Positions 1 to 12,949 are shown, numbered from the stretch's first letter. The stretch: DNA of 64,000 nt from Dreissena polymorpha (GCF_020536995.1 NC_068359.1:89052353-89116352), one strand, 5' to 3'. Notes: generated by a model from the letters alone, not told the origin. Numbers and translations: made by a program.

Positions 1-1109
1 AATAAATTTCAAAGTGTAAAAAACACATTTTGTAAGTAAAAATAATTAAATATTACTTAAATAGAAGACTTGTATAGCATGTTTTAGCTCAAAGAAGCAA
101 ATCTTTAACAAAAAGGGTACTTGAGTTTGCGAAATGTCGGTTTCGTAAGGATTTCTTGGTGGTCTTTAAGAACAGACGATGTTTTCCGACGGCCGGACAA
201 GCCATGCATTCAGGATAGGGGGGTCAAACACAAACGTAAATATTACCCGACATTTTGAAAATATTCACAAAGGTTTGTTTTAGTGTCATAAAACGGGTTT
301 ATTATAATCATCATCATCTGTTTCATTAAAATGATCTTCAGAAAGAACAATGTTTATGTAATGTATTTTTTTTTTGGAAGGCTAAATGTTCCGAAGACCA
401 TGGATATCACTATAAGACTTAAGATTTAATATGGACTATTAGTATTTTTACTGTATTGTTTGTTTTGTAAACAACATAATTTTTTCAATGGAAGCTTCTG
501 AGCACATTAATGATGAACAAAGGCAAGTAAAAAACGAAAAAATGCAAAAATTATGTAAACGGTTGCACTAAAAGAAAACGGCTTGGCCTGGCGGCCATGT
601 TTTAAAGCGTACGGGGACCATTATTTAACTCAGTTAAGGTCCCGTAAATAGAACCGTTATGAGCATGTTTCATTAAGATTGGACAAACACGTGACTTTAA
701 GAGTGTTGGAAAGGTTCATTTATTTTATACGGATAACTGCCACACACCCTAGGGTTTTGTTTTGAAACGGACGAGACATATTTTGAAATTAGGCAATTAT
801 ATCAATTTGTCCTAACAAAGTTTCAGGACTATTGAACTAGCTGTAAGTGTATACAATGCTTTATCATAGCATTAAAGTTATAAGTAACAATGCCCCGCCC
901 CTGAAAGCCAAGTTTATTTTCACGGATCATAATCATTTTTGATTAATTCCAAGATATAAAAAATCATTTGTTTAGCAAGTGTCCTCATAATTGGACATAA
1001 TGGTTTTGAACGGATAAACCATATTTAAATAAGACGGTAATTGGATTTAAATTGGAAATTTAAGCATAGCTTTTAGAAAATCAATGTTTTCCGAGTTCAA
1101 GGTCGTTGA

Positions 1110-1356
1110 CTGACACAAATGTCTGTGAAAACGGATGAACAGTTAAATGTCACACTTAACGATGAATATTTAATGTAAACTAAAACACAATTGTGAATAT
1201 TTACAGTTGCGCCTGCAAATAAGGATTGGAATCTTTGATTGATTCGCTCATCCATGTTAACGGAGACGTTTGAAGCTGCTGTCACGGTGGGAGTCCAAGT
1301 AGATGGCAGATTTGATACGTGGACATGTACAAACTTTATGCAAGTAAAAGACCTGA
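1110..1356 (+). pseudogene. possible decayed Ig-like exon of gene A
   Basis: A plus-strand frame around 1239-1355 contains DTWTC, resembling the F-strand D-x-W-x-C pattern of Ig domains and the DEWYC of the Ig exon at 22379-22708. It lies about 0.65 kb upstream of a transmembrane exon, where an Ig exon would be expected. The frame is closed just upstream by a stop, and the nearest donor (GTAAAA) is in phase 0 rather than phase 1. It may be a relic or chance; the opposite strand is also open here. Confidence 0.15.
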
Positions 1357-2000
1357 AGAATTTTCGAATCTTGAAGATCAATTTTATTGCCCCTAGTTTT
1401 CGCTTAAACTTGATCTTAAAAACTTTTAAAGTGAAAAATAATTTAAAAAATATATATGTATATTGGCTCTTTTTAGTTTCCCATGTTTAATCACATGAAA
1501 TCCCTAAACATATGTTCATTATTGTTCAACTTTTGTTATTATAATCATGTATTCACTGCAACTATTTTTTAATAAATAACAGTATATGTGTTTTGAAATC
1601 TATAATAGGGATACATATTCTAAGAAATGTTTAGTAGCGTTAAAATTAAACTTAAGATATTTTTCATTCCCTTTTTTAATGGATAGTTTTATTTGTTAAG
1701 ACGAATTAAAAATTTTTATATTTCTTACACTTTATACAGATTTTATTGAGACGCCGGTACCAGCCCAATCAGAAAAATATGTGTCAAAATCCTAAAAACG
1801 GAAAAAGTCTTGATACTTGGAAATTGGTGTAATTTATTTTTTGCTCCCAAAGACTTAAATATTGTTAACTAAGTGTTGCCAAGTTGTCAATATTATATTT
1901 ACTTAGGTTCAAGCCAAAGAGCTGCATGGGGAAACCATCGAAATGTTACATTTTATTTATTTAGAAAAAATAATACAAATTTAACCTTATTGTTTTACAG

Positions 2001-2114
2001 CAATTGCGACAATTGTAGTTTTTTTATTTGAAAATGCCGTTTTCTGGTACTTTAAAAAGAAAGATAGCTTAATGGCTGGATATTGTGATCATGGTAAACT
2101 GATAATTATTGCAG
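2001..2114 (+). CDS. transmembrane exon of a receptor-like gene (gene A, partial)
   Basis: This 114-nt exon is bounded by a strong acceptor (tgttttacag) and the donor GTATAT, and is open only in the frame with one base carried over at each side (phase 1-1). It encodes a hydrophobic start (ATIVVFLF, then AVFWYF) followed by the basic stop-transfer KKKDS and a short polar stretch ending LIIIA. That is the layout of a single-pass membrane anchor and juxtamembrane segment. The same 1-1 phase is used by the Ig receptor exons at 31517, 39205 and 39852, so I infer the anchor exon of a related receptor whose ectodomain lies before the window. No convincing tail exon was found before the next gene. 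A chance open frame is possible; splice sites, phase and hydropathy agree. Confidence 0.4.
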
Positions 2115-2311
2115 GTATATTTAATAGTTATTTCAAAGCCATTAAATGTAAAAGCAGTTCTGTAGTTCAATGGTGAACAACCTGTTTTCATAAAGATAGG
2201 GATATCTGAAGTCTCAGCAGCAATCTTACAATCGACTTTGCAATAAGACAGTTTAATAAAATATTTGATTAATTGGTGTCTGTTTTAGACATAATTACCT
2301 CAAATTATAAA

Positions 2312-2693
2312 TCTCAGTCTTAATCCAAATGACACACAATTATTCAACCACAATGTGTTCAACAAGGCCTTTGGCGATGTACCACCCAGCATTCCACGGT
2401 CATATAGTATATAAATATCCTCGTCACTTATGGAATCTGTGGCATTTGGTTTGGTTGCCCTTTTCCATTTTTAGAGTTCTTTGGTTTGCCTTTAAAGCAT
2501 CCCTTGTAGGCTGAAAGGGATTTGCATTGTTTACTTGCAAAATTTGTACAGGATATTTGTTGCGTTTGAGTTTTCGGTCGATGCTTGATATCATGTTCCT
2601 TATTGTACTTGGTTCATATGCAGAACCATCACATTTTCTAACTGAAAGCAGATAATTTGCCAAGTATTCATCCAACATATCCGGACCTATGTC
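2312..2693 (-). pseudogene. Crypton/KIAA1958-like tyrosine recombinase fragment
   Basis: The minus strand encodes MLDEYLANYLLSVRK, then YEPSTIRNMISSIDRKLK, matching the N-terminal core-binding region of KIAA1958/ZMYM-type (DUF3504, Crypton-derived) tyrosine recombinases as I remember them. A change of frame near 2435 is needed to continue into DSISDEDIYILYDRGMLG and ALLNTLWLNNCVSFGLR, which is the next conserved block of the same family (the usual form is close to LLNTVWLNNTxHFGLR). The catalytic C-terminal half is missing, so this is a truncated, frameshifted relic of about 130 codons. It abuts the 5' end of a Penelope-like copy at 2775. Confidence 0.6.
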
Positions 2694-2774
2694 ATTTATT
2701 TCCCTTTTTTCCTTTTTGTTTTCAATAAGAATATGTTGAACCTGTTTACATCAATCATTGTGCTCTTTATAGTA

Positions 2775-5345
2775 TTCTTAATGAATGGAAAACAAAAGTA
2801 TTTAGTATGACCATAAATAAAATATATTTTTTTATGATACTAATCCTTTGGCCTTACCACATTCACCTAAATTTAATAAACTAAATCTCTGCAAATTGAT
2901 TAAAGACTTAAAATCTAAATTCGTCATAGTTCCTGCAGATAAGGCTGCTAATAATGTTATAATAATATGACGAGTGTTTTATGTTCAAACTATTACACAA
3001 GAACTTTCACAAACTACAACATATTGTGATTACAATACGCAACCTAATGAAATTATTGCCGACCATATAACCGAATGCAAAAAATTAAATGTTATAGTCA
3101 ATAATACTGACAAGAAATTGCCATCACTTTACTGGATACCTACATTACATAAAACGCCATATAAAAGTCGTTTTATCGCTAATTCAGTGTATTGTACCTC
3201 CAAGCAATTATCAGTGTATCTTACATCTGCATAGAGTGCTATTAGATATCATATAGCTAAATATTGTAATAAAGTATATGAAAATAGTAATATTAACCTA
3301 TTTTTGTCAATACAAAACTCCTTAGAAGTAATTGATAAAATTGAAAAGAAAACATATAAGTAAGTACTTATGATTTTTATACGCTATATACAACGCTTCC
3401 TTACGCTTTAATAAAATCAAAACTTGTTTCTTTGTTTTAAAAAACTTTTGCTAGAAAGAAGTGTTCATATCTAGCTTTAAACACTAAAACAGCTTTTTTT
3501 ACTAATCAGATATTAGATAATTACAACATTTGGACTTGTCTTGACTTGTGTGCAGCACTTACTTTTCGTCGGGATAACTTGTTCGTTGAATTTAATGGTA
3601 AAATACTTCAACAAATTATCGGCGTTCCTATGGGTACTAATTGTGCGCAACTTATAGCTGATCTTTTTTATATTTTTATGAAAGCGATTTTATGTTAGAA
3701 TTATCTCACACTAAACAACTAGATTTGATTCAATGTTTTAACCTTACTAGCAGATACATTGATGACATACTTAATTTAGATAACTTATTCTTTGAACAAT
3801 ATATTCACAAAATCTTACCGAATAAACTAGTCTTAAATAAATCGTGTTAATCCAATACAGACGCTACGTATTTAGACTTAAATCTTACTATTAATAATAA
3901 TATGATCAAAACTAGTGTATACAACAAACGGGACGACTTTAACTTTGAAATAGTGAATTGTCCATTCCTAGATGGCAACATCCCTAAAGGTCCATCCTAT
4001 GGTATTTACATTTCGCAGTTGGTACGTTATGCCAGAGTATGTGCATGTATTTAACATTTTAATGATCGTAATCGCATATTAACAAAGAAATTGCTTAAAC
4101 ACGGATTTCTGTATCATAACCTTAGAAATAAATTCGCTAAATTTCACTCAAAGTATGGTGATTTAATTTCTAAATATAATGTTTCTTTAAAATAGTATTT
4201 AACTTATGGACTTTCACACCCATCATTTTATGGAGATGTTTTGAGGCGTGTTCGCAAATTAAAATATCTTAAAGGAAATATTAATAATAAAGTTTTCAAT
4301 TTAATAAACTCATTTGTATCAAAAGGATATGATGTTAACGTACTTAAAAACACGTGCTTATTAGTGTTCGATTCACTATATCTTTCTTCTCTTAAAATTA
4401 AGAATCATTAATGGTATTACCATTTTATACGTTTGATTCTTAAATATTTAATCATCGCAGCTGGTTTCATTGGTTATTCAATTTTACAGTACCACCCCTT
4501 TAATATTTTTATTTTTATGTTACAGTACTGCCCCTGGATTTTGTTCACGTCATCGTGTCTTCGCTTGTCAATTACGTCATATGATACTCTCTCTCTGTTC
4601 CTGGCTACATTGATTTTTATGACGTCATCGCTTTTATAATGCTTCATACCACATACTTTAACTTTTTAAATCTACATGCATAGGTCAGTTAGTTTAAAAC
4701 GTTCAATTTTAATTATATTTTCTCTCTAACAGGCGTTTCTTATTTGATTTATTTTTTGCAGTCACATAAACAACCAAGCTATGCAATATGGATCTTTTAC
4801 ACCCATTATTGCTACTTCTTCCTGTATGTGCGCGATGATGATCTGAAATATTAACTTCATGACGCTATATTCTAAAATCTTTTTCTATAAAGAAGGAATG
4901 TAGTTGATACTTATTCGTAGTTTTATTTCATCGTTCCTCAAAAAGTTGTAAATCTGTTGCTCTGGTATCTTACCTACTATTGAGTAATTAAATGGTAATT
5001 AAATTGAATGCGTTTTAATTCCCTTTTATTATTGTTTAATTTCAGTTACAATGCTATGAGGTCAAATTTTATTTACACGTAAATGTATCATGAATATTGC
5101 TGGGCCAAGTGTGAGGTTGAGCGCTCTATAACCGGTTTAAACCCCCAATGCTTTGCATTGACCGTTGTTCCAAGGCGGTGACCCCAGCTTTATTCTTGTA
5201 TGTGTTTATGTTGTTTTGTATTGTGCTGTTTTGTGCTGTTGGACTGTTTGGGCAATCGGTAACTTGCCTTAAATAAAGGACCAACTAATTGTTTATAATA
5301 ATAATTCAATACTGCTCCAGCAGCTGGAGTTTCACTTCTTTATAT
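2775..5345 (+). mobile_element. Penelope-like retroelement, copy 1 (broken)
   Basis: Translated pieces match the reverse transcriptase of Penelope-like elements: LPSLYWIPTLHKTPYKSRF, a GVPMGTNC block, the catalytic box RYIDDILNLD and KRDDFNFEIVNCPFLDG. It is 5'-truncated and broken by several interruptions. About 0.9 kb of shared 3' non-coding sequence follows, ending near the palindromic tccagcagctgga at 5318. The whole length aligns with the second copy at 31994-34936, which defines the 3' boundary. No GIY-YIG endonuclease is apparent in either copy. It looks moderately old. Confidence 0.75.
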
Positions 5346-5853
5346 TGTTTTCCGCTTGTCATATTTGTTTCACTTCTTAATTTGTTAGTTGTTTAAAAAC
5401 AGTCCTTTCGCATTGGGGATTGAGGGCTTGTTAACTGGAGAGGAATTTATCTGATCAATTTTGGATGGCTCATGGCAGTCAAAGTCATTAAAAGCAAAGC
5501 CATACATAGTTTGAAAATCAGATAGACTTATTTCAGTGACACTTGTTTTCAAGTTTTCAACATTTTTAGTTTTTACAAATCAATTCGCGATAACTTCGCG
5601 TGTACATTTTGTAAAAGGTCAAATATTATAACGTGTTAATCGGCGCGTAGGAATAAGTACTTACGGTTAGATCGTGATCACTTGAGGTACTGCTGGAGAT
5701 CAACTTGTTTTTTCCGATCCAGCTTTATTTGAGCAATGTTTGCAACAGAGGTAGGATAAAACCCTTAAAAGGTCAAGTTAAAGGTCGCCGTGGTAAAATG
5801 CAATATACTCTCAATCAAAGGCACAATAATTAAATACATATTAAAAATTAACC
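5346..5853. other. no gene seen; downstream flank of gene F
   Basis: This is AT-rich sequence between the Penelope-like copy and the DZIP3-like exon. On the minus strand near 5680-5760 a short frame (ANIAQIKLDRKKQVDLQQYL) looks coding-like and could belong to a later exon of gene F, but its best acceptor is out of phase with the exon at 5860. I do not call it. Confidence 0.3.
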
Positions 5854-5859
5854 ACTTAC

Positions 5860-6435
5860 TTTAGTCAGCAGACACGGAGGAGTGTGTTTTCCGGCAGCAA
5901 TAGGGAAAGAAAACTTGTTGTCGAAGTGTTTGCAGTTCGTCATAAAACTGATAATTCCGTTAAAGTCTGTATCTTGAACTGAACACTTTCCAGTATATCC
6001 ATCTGGAGGTAAATACGCCTTGGCAATTTCCCAAGGATTTTGAGCCCATTGCTCTGCCCTTGTATTTTTCCAAGAAGGATTCGAAAATTTATGCAGGGTT
6101 TTAATTTCATCGAGAACTTTATTACACACGTGAGTAGGACACGGTCGAGGTTGCTTTGCTATAGAATCATGCATGCCCGTACATGAGCTGTTTGCGCCTC
6201 GTTTATTGCATAATCCTAGTGTAGGGCATTTCAGCAAGTTTGCGGTGCAACAACCGTTGCACATAGCTGGTGCCTGACCACTTGACCACACAGCGTTGTA
6301 TATATTGGCATGTACAGTTTTAGCCTCATTCTCCGCGAACTGATGTAAGCCTGACTTTGCAATATCCACTGCCAACCATGCCTTAAGCCAGTTTGTCCTT
6401 TCTTTATCAGTGCAAACATCGGCCAGACTCGACAT
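5860..6435 (-). CDS. first coding exon of DZIP3/HEPN-type protein (gene F)
   Basis: The exon begins MSSLADVCTDKERTNWLKAW and runs 192 codons to LLTK, where the donor AAA|GTAAGT follows; reading on adds only three residues before a stop. Characteristic pieces are DIAKSGLHQFAENEAKTVH, NIYNAVWSS, a Cys-rich block (CNGCCTANLLKCPTLGLC), WKNTRAEQWAQNPWEIAKAY and a C-terminal DTDFNGIISF. I recognise this as the N-terminal HEPN-like module that opens a large bivalve family annotated as E3 ligase DZIP3-like, often followed by NACHT-type NTPase regions. HEPN modules serve in RNA binding or cleavage and in signalling scaffolds; no function is shown for this copy. The start is the first ATG of the conserved motif. 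Downstream exons were not found, so the gene is partial, lies beyond recognition, or has been cut by the Penelope-like insertion. Confidence 0.7.
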
Positions 6436-8019
6436 TATGATTTAAGTCTATAACTCAGACGGCCATCATACGTTTTATAACGGACCCTGCTTTGGCTCGA
6501 GCATCATCTATTAAATACAAACACCAATTCGCTGAGTTACCCAGTATATTATTTTTAATTTAAGCATATTGCATTATGTGTTGAGCGTATGGCAATTAAG
6601 AATTGCCGGAAAGCATTAAACACAAGCGGTTTGTAAGAAAATGTTTATAAAACAAAAATGCAATTAACAATACGAATTTTAAAATATATTAAAATAATAT
6701 TTAAATCATGTAAGCAAGTTATTTGTTCGGAACAAACTTAAAATCTGTTGATAAATTTATGAGTACACAGAGTTCAACAATAAGGCTGGTCCAAACAAAA
6801 TTGTCTAGTTAGAGCAATGGTCTGGCTAGTTAATCTGCATGAAGCTAGTTCGACTGGTCGTCCTGAAAAAGCTTTATATACTTTTTCATATCAAATCGGC
6901 TCAGAAAATCTGAAAATTATAATCTATAATAAACAACGAGTAATTTTCTTCATTCTACGCTTTTATTAGATGCCAATAAGAGCGTCCCAAAATAATTGCA
7001 TTGTTAGAATTTGTAAAATTGACATGAATATTATAATGAATAATATTATTAATAACCGTCTTCTGACGAGTCAGTGTTGTTCATTTTAGAGCATGTGTGT
7101 ATGATATCTATCAGAAAGCATTATCGTCCATGTAAACGTTCTTCGTAGCAGACGAGATAACATAATTTAAACAGTAATGTTCAAATTCGGATTTTCCTCC
7201 GACATCATCAGTAAATAAAGGTGCATTGCATTGTACAAAATGACAACACTTATAAATATAAAGAGACATGAAAACGTCAATTTATTCATAATGGAAGGTT
7301 GAGTTTCCTTGGCTCATAATTAAAAAACAAACGTGTTGTATACCACGCAAGGAAAACAAAAAGATCAGCCGGTTTGTCGAGAGAAGAGATAATTGTAGAA
7401 CTTATGCTCTTAAATGTCACACTGTGTGTACACAGCATGAGAGACATATGCAAAAATATGCAGCCATTACATAATTAGTAAGTAACTGTTTTATGACACA
7501 CACTTGCGATGTTACTATGGATGCTTGTTCGTCGTACACGTTGTTGTTGGCCCCATGGATGTAACCATAAGAAAACCTAACAAAGAGCCACATTATTGAT
7601 TACTTGTATGTTGAAAATTCAGCATAGTTCATTGCAAAGGTAAAAGCATGTAAACCTTTCTTCACTCGTAGGATAAATTTAAGTACACAATCACACTTAC
7701 ATAGTATACTCTATTTACATGCCTAACAGTTATTGTAAAAACCAGGCATGTACACGTTGTGTGATATAAATTTACGACGACTCTAAGAGCTTCAGTTAGT
7801 GTCTGATGCCATGGACGAAACAATGGTACAACCATTAAATATGTCAGGTAACACATTTATTCAATATTTCAGTCGTTGTTTAGACATTCTTATGAGTACA
7901 TATACAACCCTTGTTGCACACTTTGAGAACACAAGCGAATGTAGAACGGGATCAACCAAGGTTTAAGACAGAGCACATTTTCTTTATGGATTTTTTCAAA
8001 GCCATTATGTCAATCTTAA
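6436..8019. other. upstream region of gene F; no gene seen
   Basis: AT-rich DNA upstream of the minus-strand DZIP3-like exon. Open frames here are short and without splice or domain support. No clear core promoter can be assigned. Confidence 0.4.
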
Positions 8020-8440
8020 GTGACCTGTAACTGTGCTTCAAAAGGATGATTGTGATTTGGCAGCAGCATCAGAGGCACTAAAACAGCATGAACCAGCAGG
8101 CTTAAGACTCTTGGCTCTACACCACCGCACATGGGCAACCATGTAGTCTTTGATAAACACTGTCACCGAGGGACACATTTACAAGGGAGTCCAATTGAAA
8201 GCCCCAATAATAATACAGAAACATTTTCGCAAAAACCAAGATTCATCGATCGACCTGGTTATCCAATGATATCCTAAATTGTATGGAAACTTTCTATATG
8301 ATGTTTTTTCCCGGTCACTGATGCTGAGAGAGTGGTGTGTAGGGAGAAAAATTATAACAAACTATGAAGTTCTGACAAAATTAAAAGATAGGGCTAGGAG
8401 CAGAACGCAGTTACCGACACACATTTTTCAGAAATAATGT
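8020..8440 (+). pseudogene. decayed coding-like sequence, family unknown
   Basis: A plus frame from about 8027 reads LQKDDCDLAAASEALKQHEP, AGLRLLALHHRTWATM, then after a stop SLINTVTEGHIYKGVQLKAP, continuing to about 8270. After a shift of frame it may resume as LMLREWCVGRKIITNYEVL to a stop near 8438. The composition is more protein-like and GC-rich than the flanks, but I do not recognise the family. It could be a dead transposase or gene remnant, or chance. Confidence 0.2.
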
Positions 8441-9455
8441 AACCGTACCCATAACAAAACATACCAGAAACTAGCACATTTATAGAATTACATACGACTC
8501 ATTGTATTCAAAATTTGATATGAAACGCATATTTATTGTTTAGTTATGCTGTAAATGTACCATTCTATCCATTTAAGATTTACAGTTATAGAACATACAC
8601 GATTTAAATTCGTTTCCAAAATATAACAATTAAAACTATCATAAATTGTATAAACCGATATGCACATACACTTTATTCTGACATCGAAAGAAGTATCATA
8701 TTGTTAATTGTAATGTATATTTTTTATTATTACAAAAGTCATACTATACAAGCATTACGTTACATACCTGAGGTCGTACATTTAGAATAGGTGTTTAGCG
8801 ATGCTCGTCTAGATGAAGAAAGGTCTGTATAAACACACAGTTATGCTTTATCTTTATAAACATTTACGTTTAACACTCGCGTCATATAAAAAGTTACATG
8901 TAAACAACCCAAAGCTTTATCAATACGAACACTCTCTGATCGACATTTGAACTGATAACATGAAACTTGTATTGTGTAGGCCAGCTACACATGCGCACAC
9001 TGAGAGATAATACTAGACTGTTTATCTGCAAACAGAAATATGATAATGACACTCGTGTGTTTGGTCATTGTCGACATGTGATAAAAATACGTCATTTGAT
9101 CGGTCGCTTGATAAGACGGTTTATTCTCACCATATTTACAGATATGATTCATACATTGGTGTCTTCAATAGATTTATTAATAGAACGCTATGCATGAACG
9201 CATTAATACAATTAGAATTGTATTGACACAAATCTGTTTCATGAATTTTGTTCCTGCATAAAACGGGTACACTGCATTGTATCGATGAGCTAGTTGTACA
9301 CTTGACTAGAAACTTACATTGTGATTTTGAAATATAAGACTCTAATGGGCTAATATTTGTGTGTATTTTGATTGAAAAAAAGTTCACGGGTTTTTATCCG
9401 TTACGTATTACGATCAAAGTCGTTTGTTCTTTAAAGCAGGAATTTTTTTTCTCTG
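8441..9455. other. no gene seen
   Basis: AT-rich intergenic sequence with only short unsupported frames. A Cys-containing minus frame at 9136-9387 has no splice or start support. Confidence 0.4.
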
Positions 9456-9459
9456 GGCA

Positions 9460-9860
9460 TGTCGAATATGGCCACTTTTGACGGCTATCTGAATACCTTT
9501 GATCTTCTCGCATGGTCGGCTAATGCCGTATCACTTTACTCTTAAAATGTCACGAATGGTCTGATCGCAAGATCGCCTTACTTATCTCCACCACAGAGTA
9601 GCTAACTATTACATCACAATTAATGTAGGCTTTAGCCAAAAGCATTGACTTTAAGTGAAGTACTAATATATTCCACGCCCGGTCGGCTACGACCATCATA
9701 CTAGTAGATTGAAATATTAATAACTCGAAATGTATCTCTTTAAATGTCAACACAATTCTCAACGTCAGGTCGGATATGATCTTAGTTACAGGTCAGATAT
9801 GGCCATAGTACAAACAGAACATTTGATCTCCACGCCAGGTCGCCAATGGGAATTGTACTT
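9460..9860 (+). repeat. degenerate dispersed motif, consensus near caggtcggatatggccata
   Basis: Related words recur at about 9460, 9511, 9680, 9765, 9790 and 9836 (for example caggtcggatatgatct, caggtcagatatggccat, ggtcggctacgaccat). Spacing is irregular, from about 26 to 170 bp. This may be a decayed tandem repeat. Confidence 0.35.
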
Positions 9861-10059
9861 TGCTTTTAAAATTACAACACTGTGCTCTGCGGCTAAATTA
9901 GATGGCTGGTTGTATTACAAAGTTGAAAGCGAATCACGTTCGAGTATGCCCACATCAGGTGAATATTTAACATATTTAGAATATTTAAATGGCGCCATTT
10001 CTATCAACATCTTGTTGCATATGGAACTAGAGGTAAGCGTTGCCCAAGCAAAAATAAGA

Positions 10060-10390
10060 TGAGAATGAATCGATTTGGTACCGATTGAAATCACATGCAA
10101 ATGAGCTAATGAATCGAAAATCAATCGTTAACAAATCGTGCTAATAAATCGGGATAAAATCAACTAAATAATGAATCGTTATTAAATCAGGTCTATTGAA
10201 TTGGTACCAAATCGCTAACAAATCGTAAATAAATCGGTATCAACACGTAAACAAATCAATACCAAATCAATCTAATGAATCGGTATCAAATCTGTCTAAT
10301 GAATCGGTACCAAATTAGTGCAATGAATCGGTTTCAAATCGGACTAATGAATCGGTACCAAATCGGACTAATGAATCGGTACAAAATTGA
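10060..10390 (+). repeat. minisatellite with ~24-bp unit (aatgaatcggtaccaaatcg)
   Basis: At least ten diverged units are visible, built from the words aatgaatcg, ggtaccaaatcg and actaatgaatcggt. Units are most regular near 10280-10385, where the period is about 24 bp. The left end is strongly decayed. Confidence 0.75.
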
Positions 10391-10482
10391 ATTTTAACAG
10401 TGCATATAAATATACATATTTTAATATTAAAATCATTCCTTAAATTCTATTATATGCTGATTAATGCACATGCGACAGATTC

Positions 10483-10504
10483 ATTCATTCATTCATTCAT
10501 TCAT
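10483..10504 (+). repeat. (ATTC)n microsatellite
   Basis: Five to six tandem ATTC units just downstream of the 24-bp minisatellite. Confidence 0.8.
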
Positions 10505-11189
10505 GTATTGTACATATGTGGCCCAAATACAATATGCAATCTAAATACAACATGTGTGTGCACCTGACAAGTGTCACCATACAACCATATTTACTAAACA
10601 ATTACTAAACAAAATACAATTTGAATTGTTCCTATTATATATTTATTATAAACTTGACAAAAGTCGCATATCCGCAAAACATTCTGAACCGTGACAGACT
10701 ATATGTCAAATTAATTAAAGATAAAACAAAGAGAAATGCTTGTCATTTTACGAAACAATAGATAGTCTCAAGGCACAAGCAATATTGTTACTATCAAAAG
10801 GAACATTACAAACATCATGCTCAATTTATATACAATATTATTATGTGCATTCGTGCGAACAATCAAATATTAGCAATAAAATGAAAATGTTTAGTTCCGT
10901 GATTTCTTCATCATTTAGATTGTACTCTTTATCTCAAAACTTCTATTTATACAGTCCATTAAATACTTGAAAACATTTTTATCCGTTTTGTTCCATAGTT
11001 TATTGCATATGATGTGTATTTCTTTCCAGAAGACAAATCTCAATGGGTGTCATCCGTTGCGGCATTTTCCTCCGAAACAATAGGGTATTTAAGACAAATG
11101 CGAACAATTTTCCACCTTAAGTGTTTATATTTATTGCATTGATCAGCAAGCTGTCGAACCCCTTTAGGTTTTACTTCTACTTCCATACG

Positions 11190-11596
11190 CACATAAAACA
11201 AGCGGGTCACTATTGCTCTATAGCGCCCACCAAATTATTCAAAAATCACTAATTGTCGAAGACTTGACTTGGTGACCAAAAATTTAACCCCAATTGAGCT
11301 AGATTGAAATATGGCATTGACTTTGTCACTATAAATAGTCTGAACTTGTTGCATCAAGGTGTTATAAAGTTTTGTTTAGGGTGGCTATATGAGTTTTCTT
11401 CTATTTGACTTGGTAACCTAGATTTTACAAACACTTTATCCGGATTAGAACTTGACCCAGATATTGTCAAAATAAACATTATTGTCAAGTAACATCAAGA
11501 TTGAGTAACAAAATAATAGTAAAATATAAATGGTTTCCAACATTTAACCTGGTGACTTTGAAAAAATAACCATAATGATCGAGATACAAACATATG

Positions 11597-11666
<70 letters not shown>

Positions 11667-12150
11667 GTGTGTGTGTGTATATATATATATTAGATAAACA
11701 GTCAGACAAAGTTTCATCAAAATCGAGTCACATGTGTGGCCTCTAGATTGGGAACTATTTTTTGCTGCGATTTTACCTCGTGTCCTTTTCTTTAAACGCA
11801 CGTAAACCGGATTTACATTTGTCAAAGATATAGTAAGGATACACATTCTGACCATGCTTCATCAATATTAAGTCATAAATGTGGCATGTAGACTGGTTAC
11901 ACATTTTCTATACGATATTTTGTAGTGACCTTGTTTTCTGACGCACGAGACCTTGATTAAAATCGGCCTTGATATTTTGAAGATGAACTGTCTGACCAAG
12001 TTTCATGAACATTGAGTCATAAACGCGCCCTATCCAGTTTAACGATTTAAACTATGTCGACACACGACGCACACGATTCAAGACATCGGACTCTGGACCT
12101 TGGGTGACATCAATAGCTACAAAATAAGGTTAGCTAAGCTTATAGTACAA
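11190..12150 (+). repeat. diverged bivalve ~130-150-bp repeat array
   Basis: Repeated blocks share the core 'ctgaccaagtttcatgaaca' plus 'attgagtcataaatgtggcc' and then 'ctagactgg'. Copies sit near 11480, 11700, 11845 and 11990, about 130-150 bp apart where adjacent. I recognise this as a common dispersed or tandem repeat of bivalves. It is interrupted by an (AT)n tract. Confidence 0.5.
11598..11691 (+). repeat. (AT)n/(GT)n microsatellite
   Basis: More than thirty AT units, then a short GT run and more AT. It creates spurious minus-strand frames of alternating Ile and Tyr. Confidence 0.95.
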
Positions 12151-12949
12151 TGAAATCGCATGTTTAATATCTTACTGACTTTAACAAATAAGTGTGTGTG
12201 ATTTGTTTGGCATTATCGTCCCATAAGTAAATTAAATAGTAATACATTATAGGATGGACACCAGGATTGGTTTATAATAGATGTATTTACCATCATTAAT
12301 GGAGCCGTTCATGGTTTGAATAATCTTAATTTAGAGTAAGAAACCACCACTAAGCAAACTACACCTACAATTTCTAAGGTGGTTGTGTGACACAAAGCAA
12401 TTATAGAAAGCTTTCCGGCACGAATTGCTAAGTCGATTGTCATTAGAATCTTTCCAAATTAAAGGTATTCCACAAAAATATTGCATGAAATCGATGGTAT
12501 AAACAATAATTAGTTATAGTTGCAGATTAATTTAATGAGGTTCGATTGCACGGTTGTATAAGGGGGGCAAACACAACATTTTACTTAACTGTATGAATTA
12601 CGTTCGCAAGCGGTATTTATTACGTGCTTCTGTGTTTATTCTTAAGTAGACACGCGGTAGTATCACAACGAAATACAAAATGTCTTTTGCGGACACGTGC
12701 TAGCGACATTTATTAGGTACGCACGCGACAATATTTTACATTGGTATGCGGACGGGACGCGATAGCCAGAACATACTCACGTGATAGCTGAGTGATCGCG
12801 CGTCCACTTCATAAGTAGGTTATACTCATCGTCCGCGCACGTAACAGAAAACGCAAATAAAATATTTCTTGGTTCATGTTTTTTTCAATTTATACGGCTA
12901 TACGATTGTCATAAACTCATAGTGTTGTTCTGTTTTGGTCTAATCATAG

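Noticed and set aside
1097-1381. 94-residue minus-strand frame ending in CVSQRP
   Set aside because: No domain, no acceptor/donor pair in phase; the plus strand offers a better if weak Ig-like reading.
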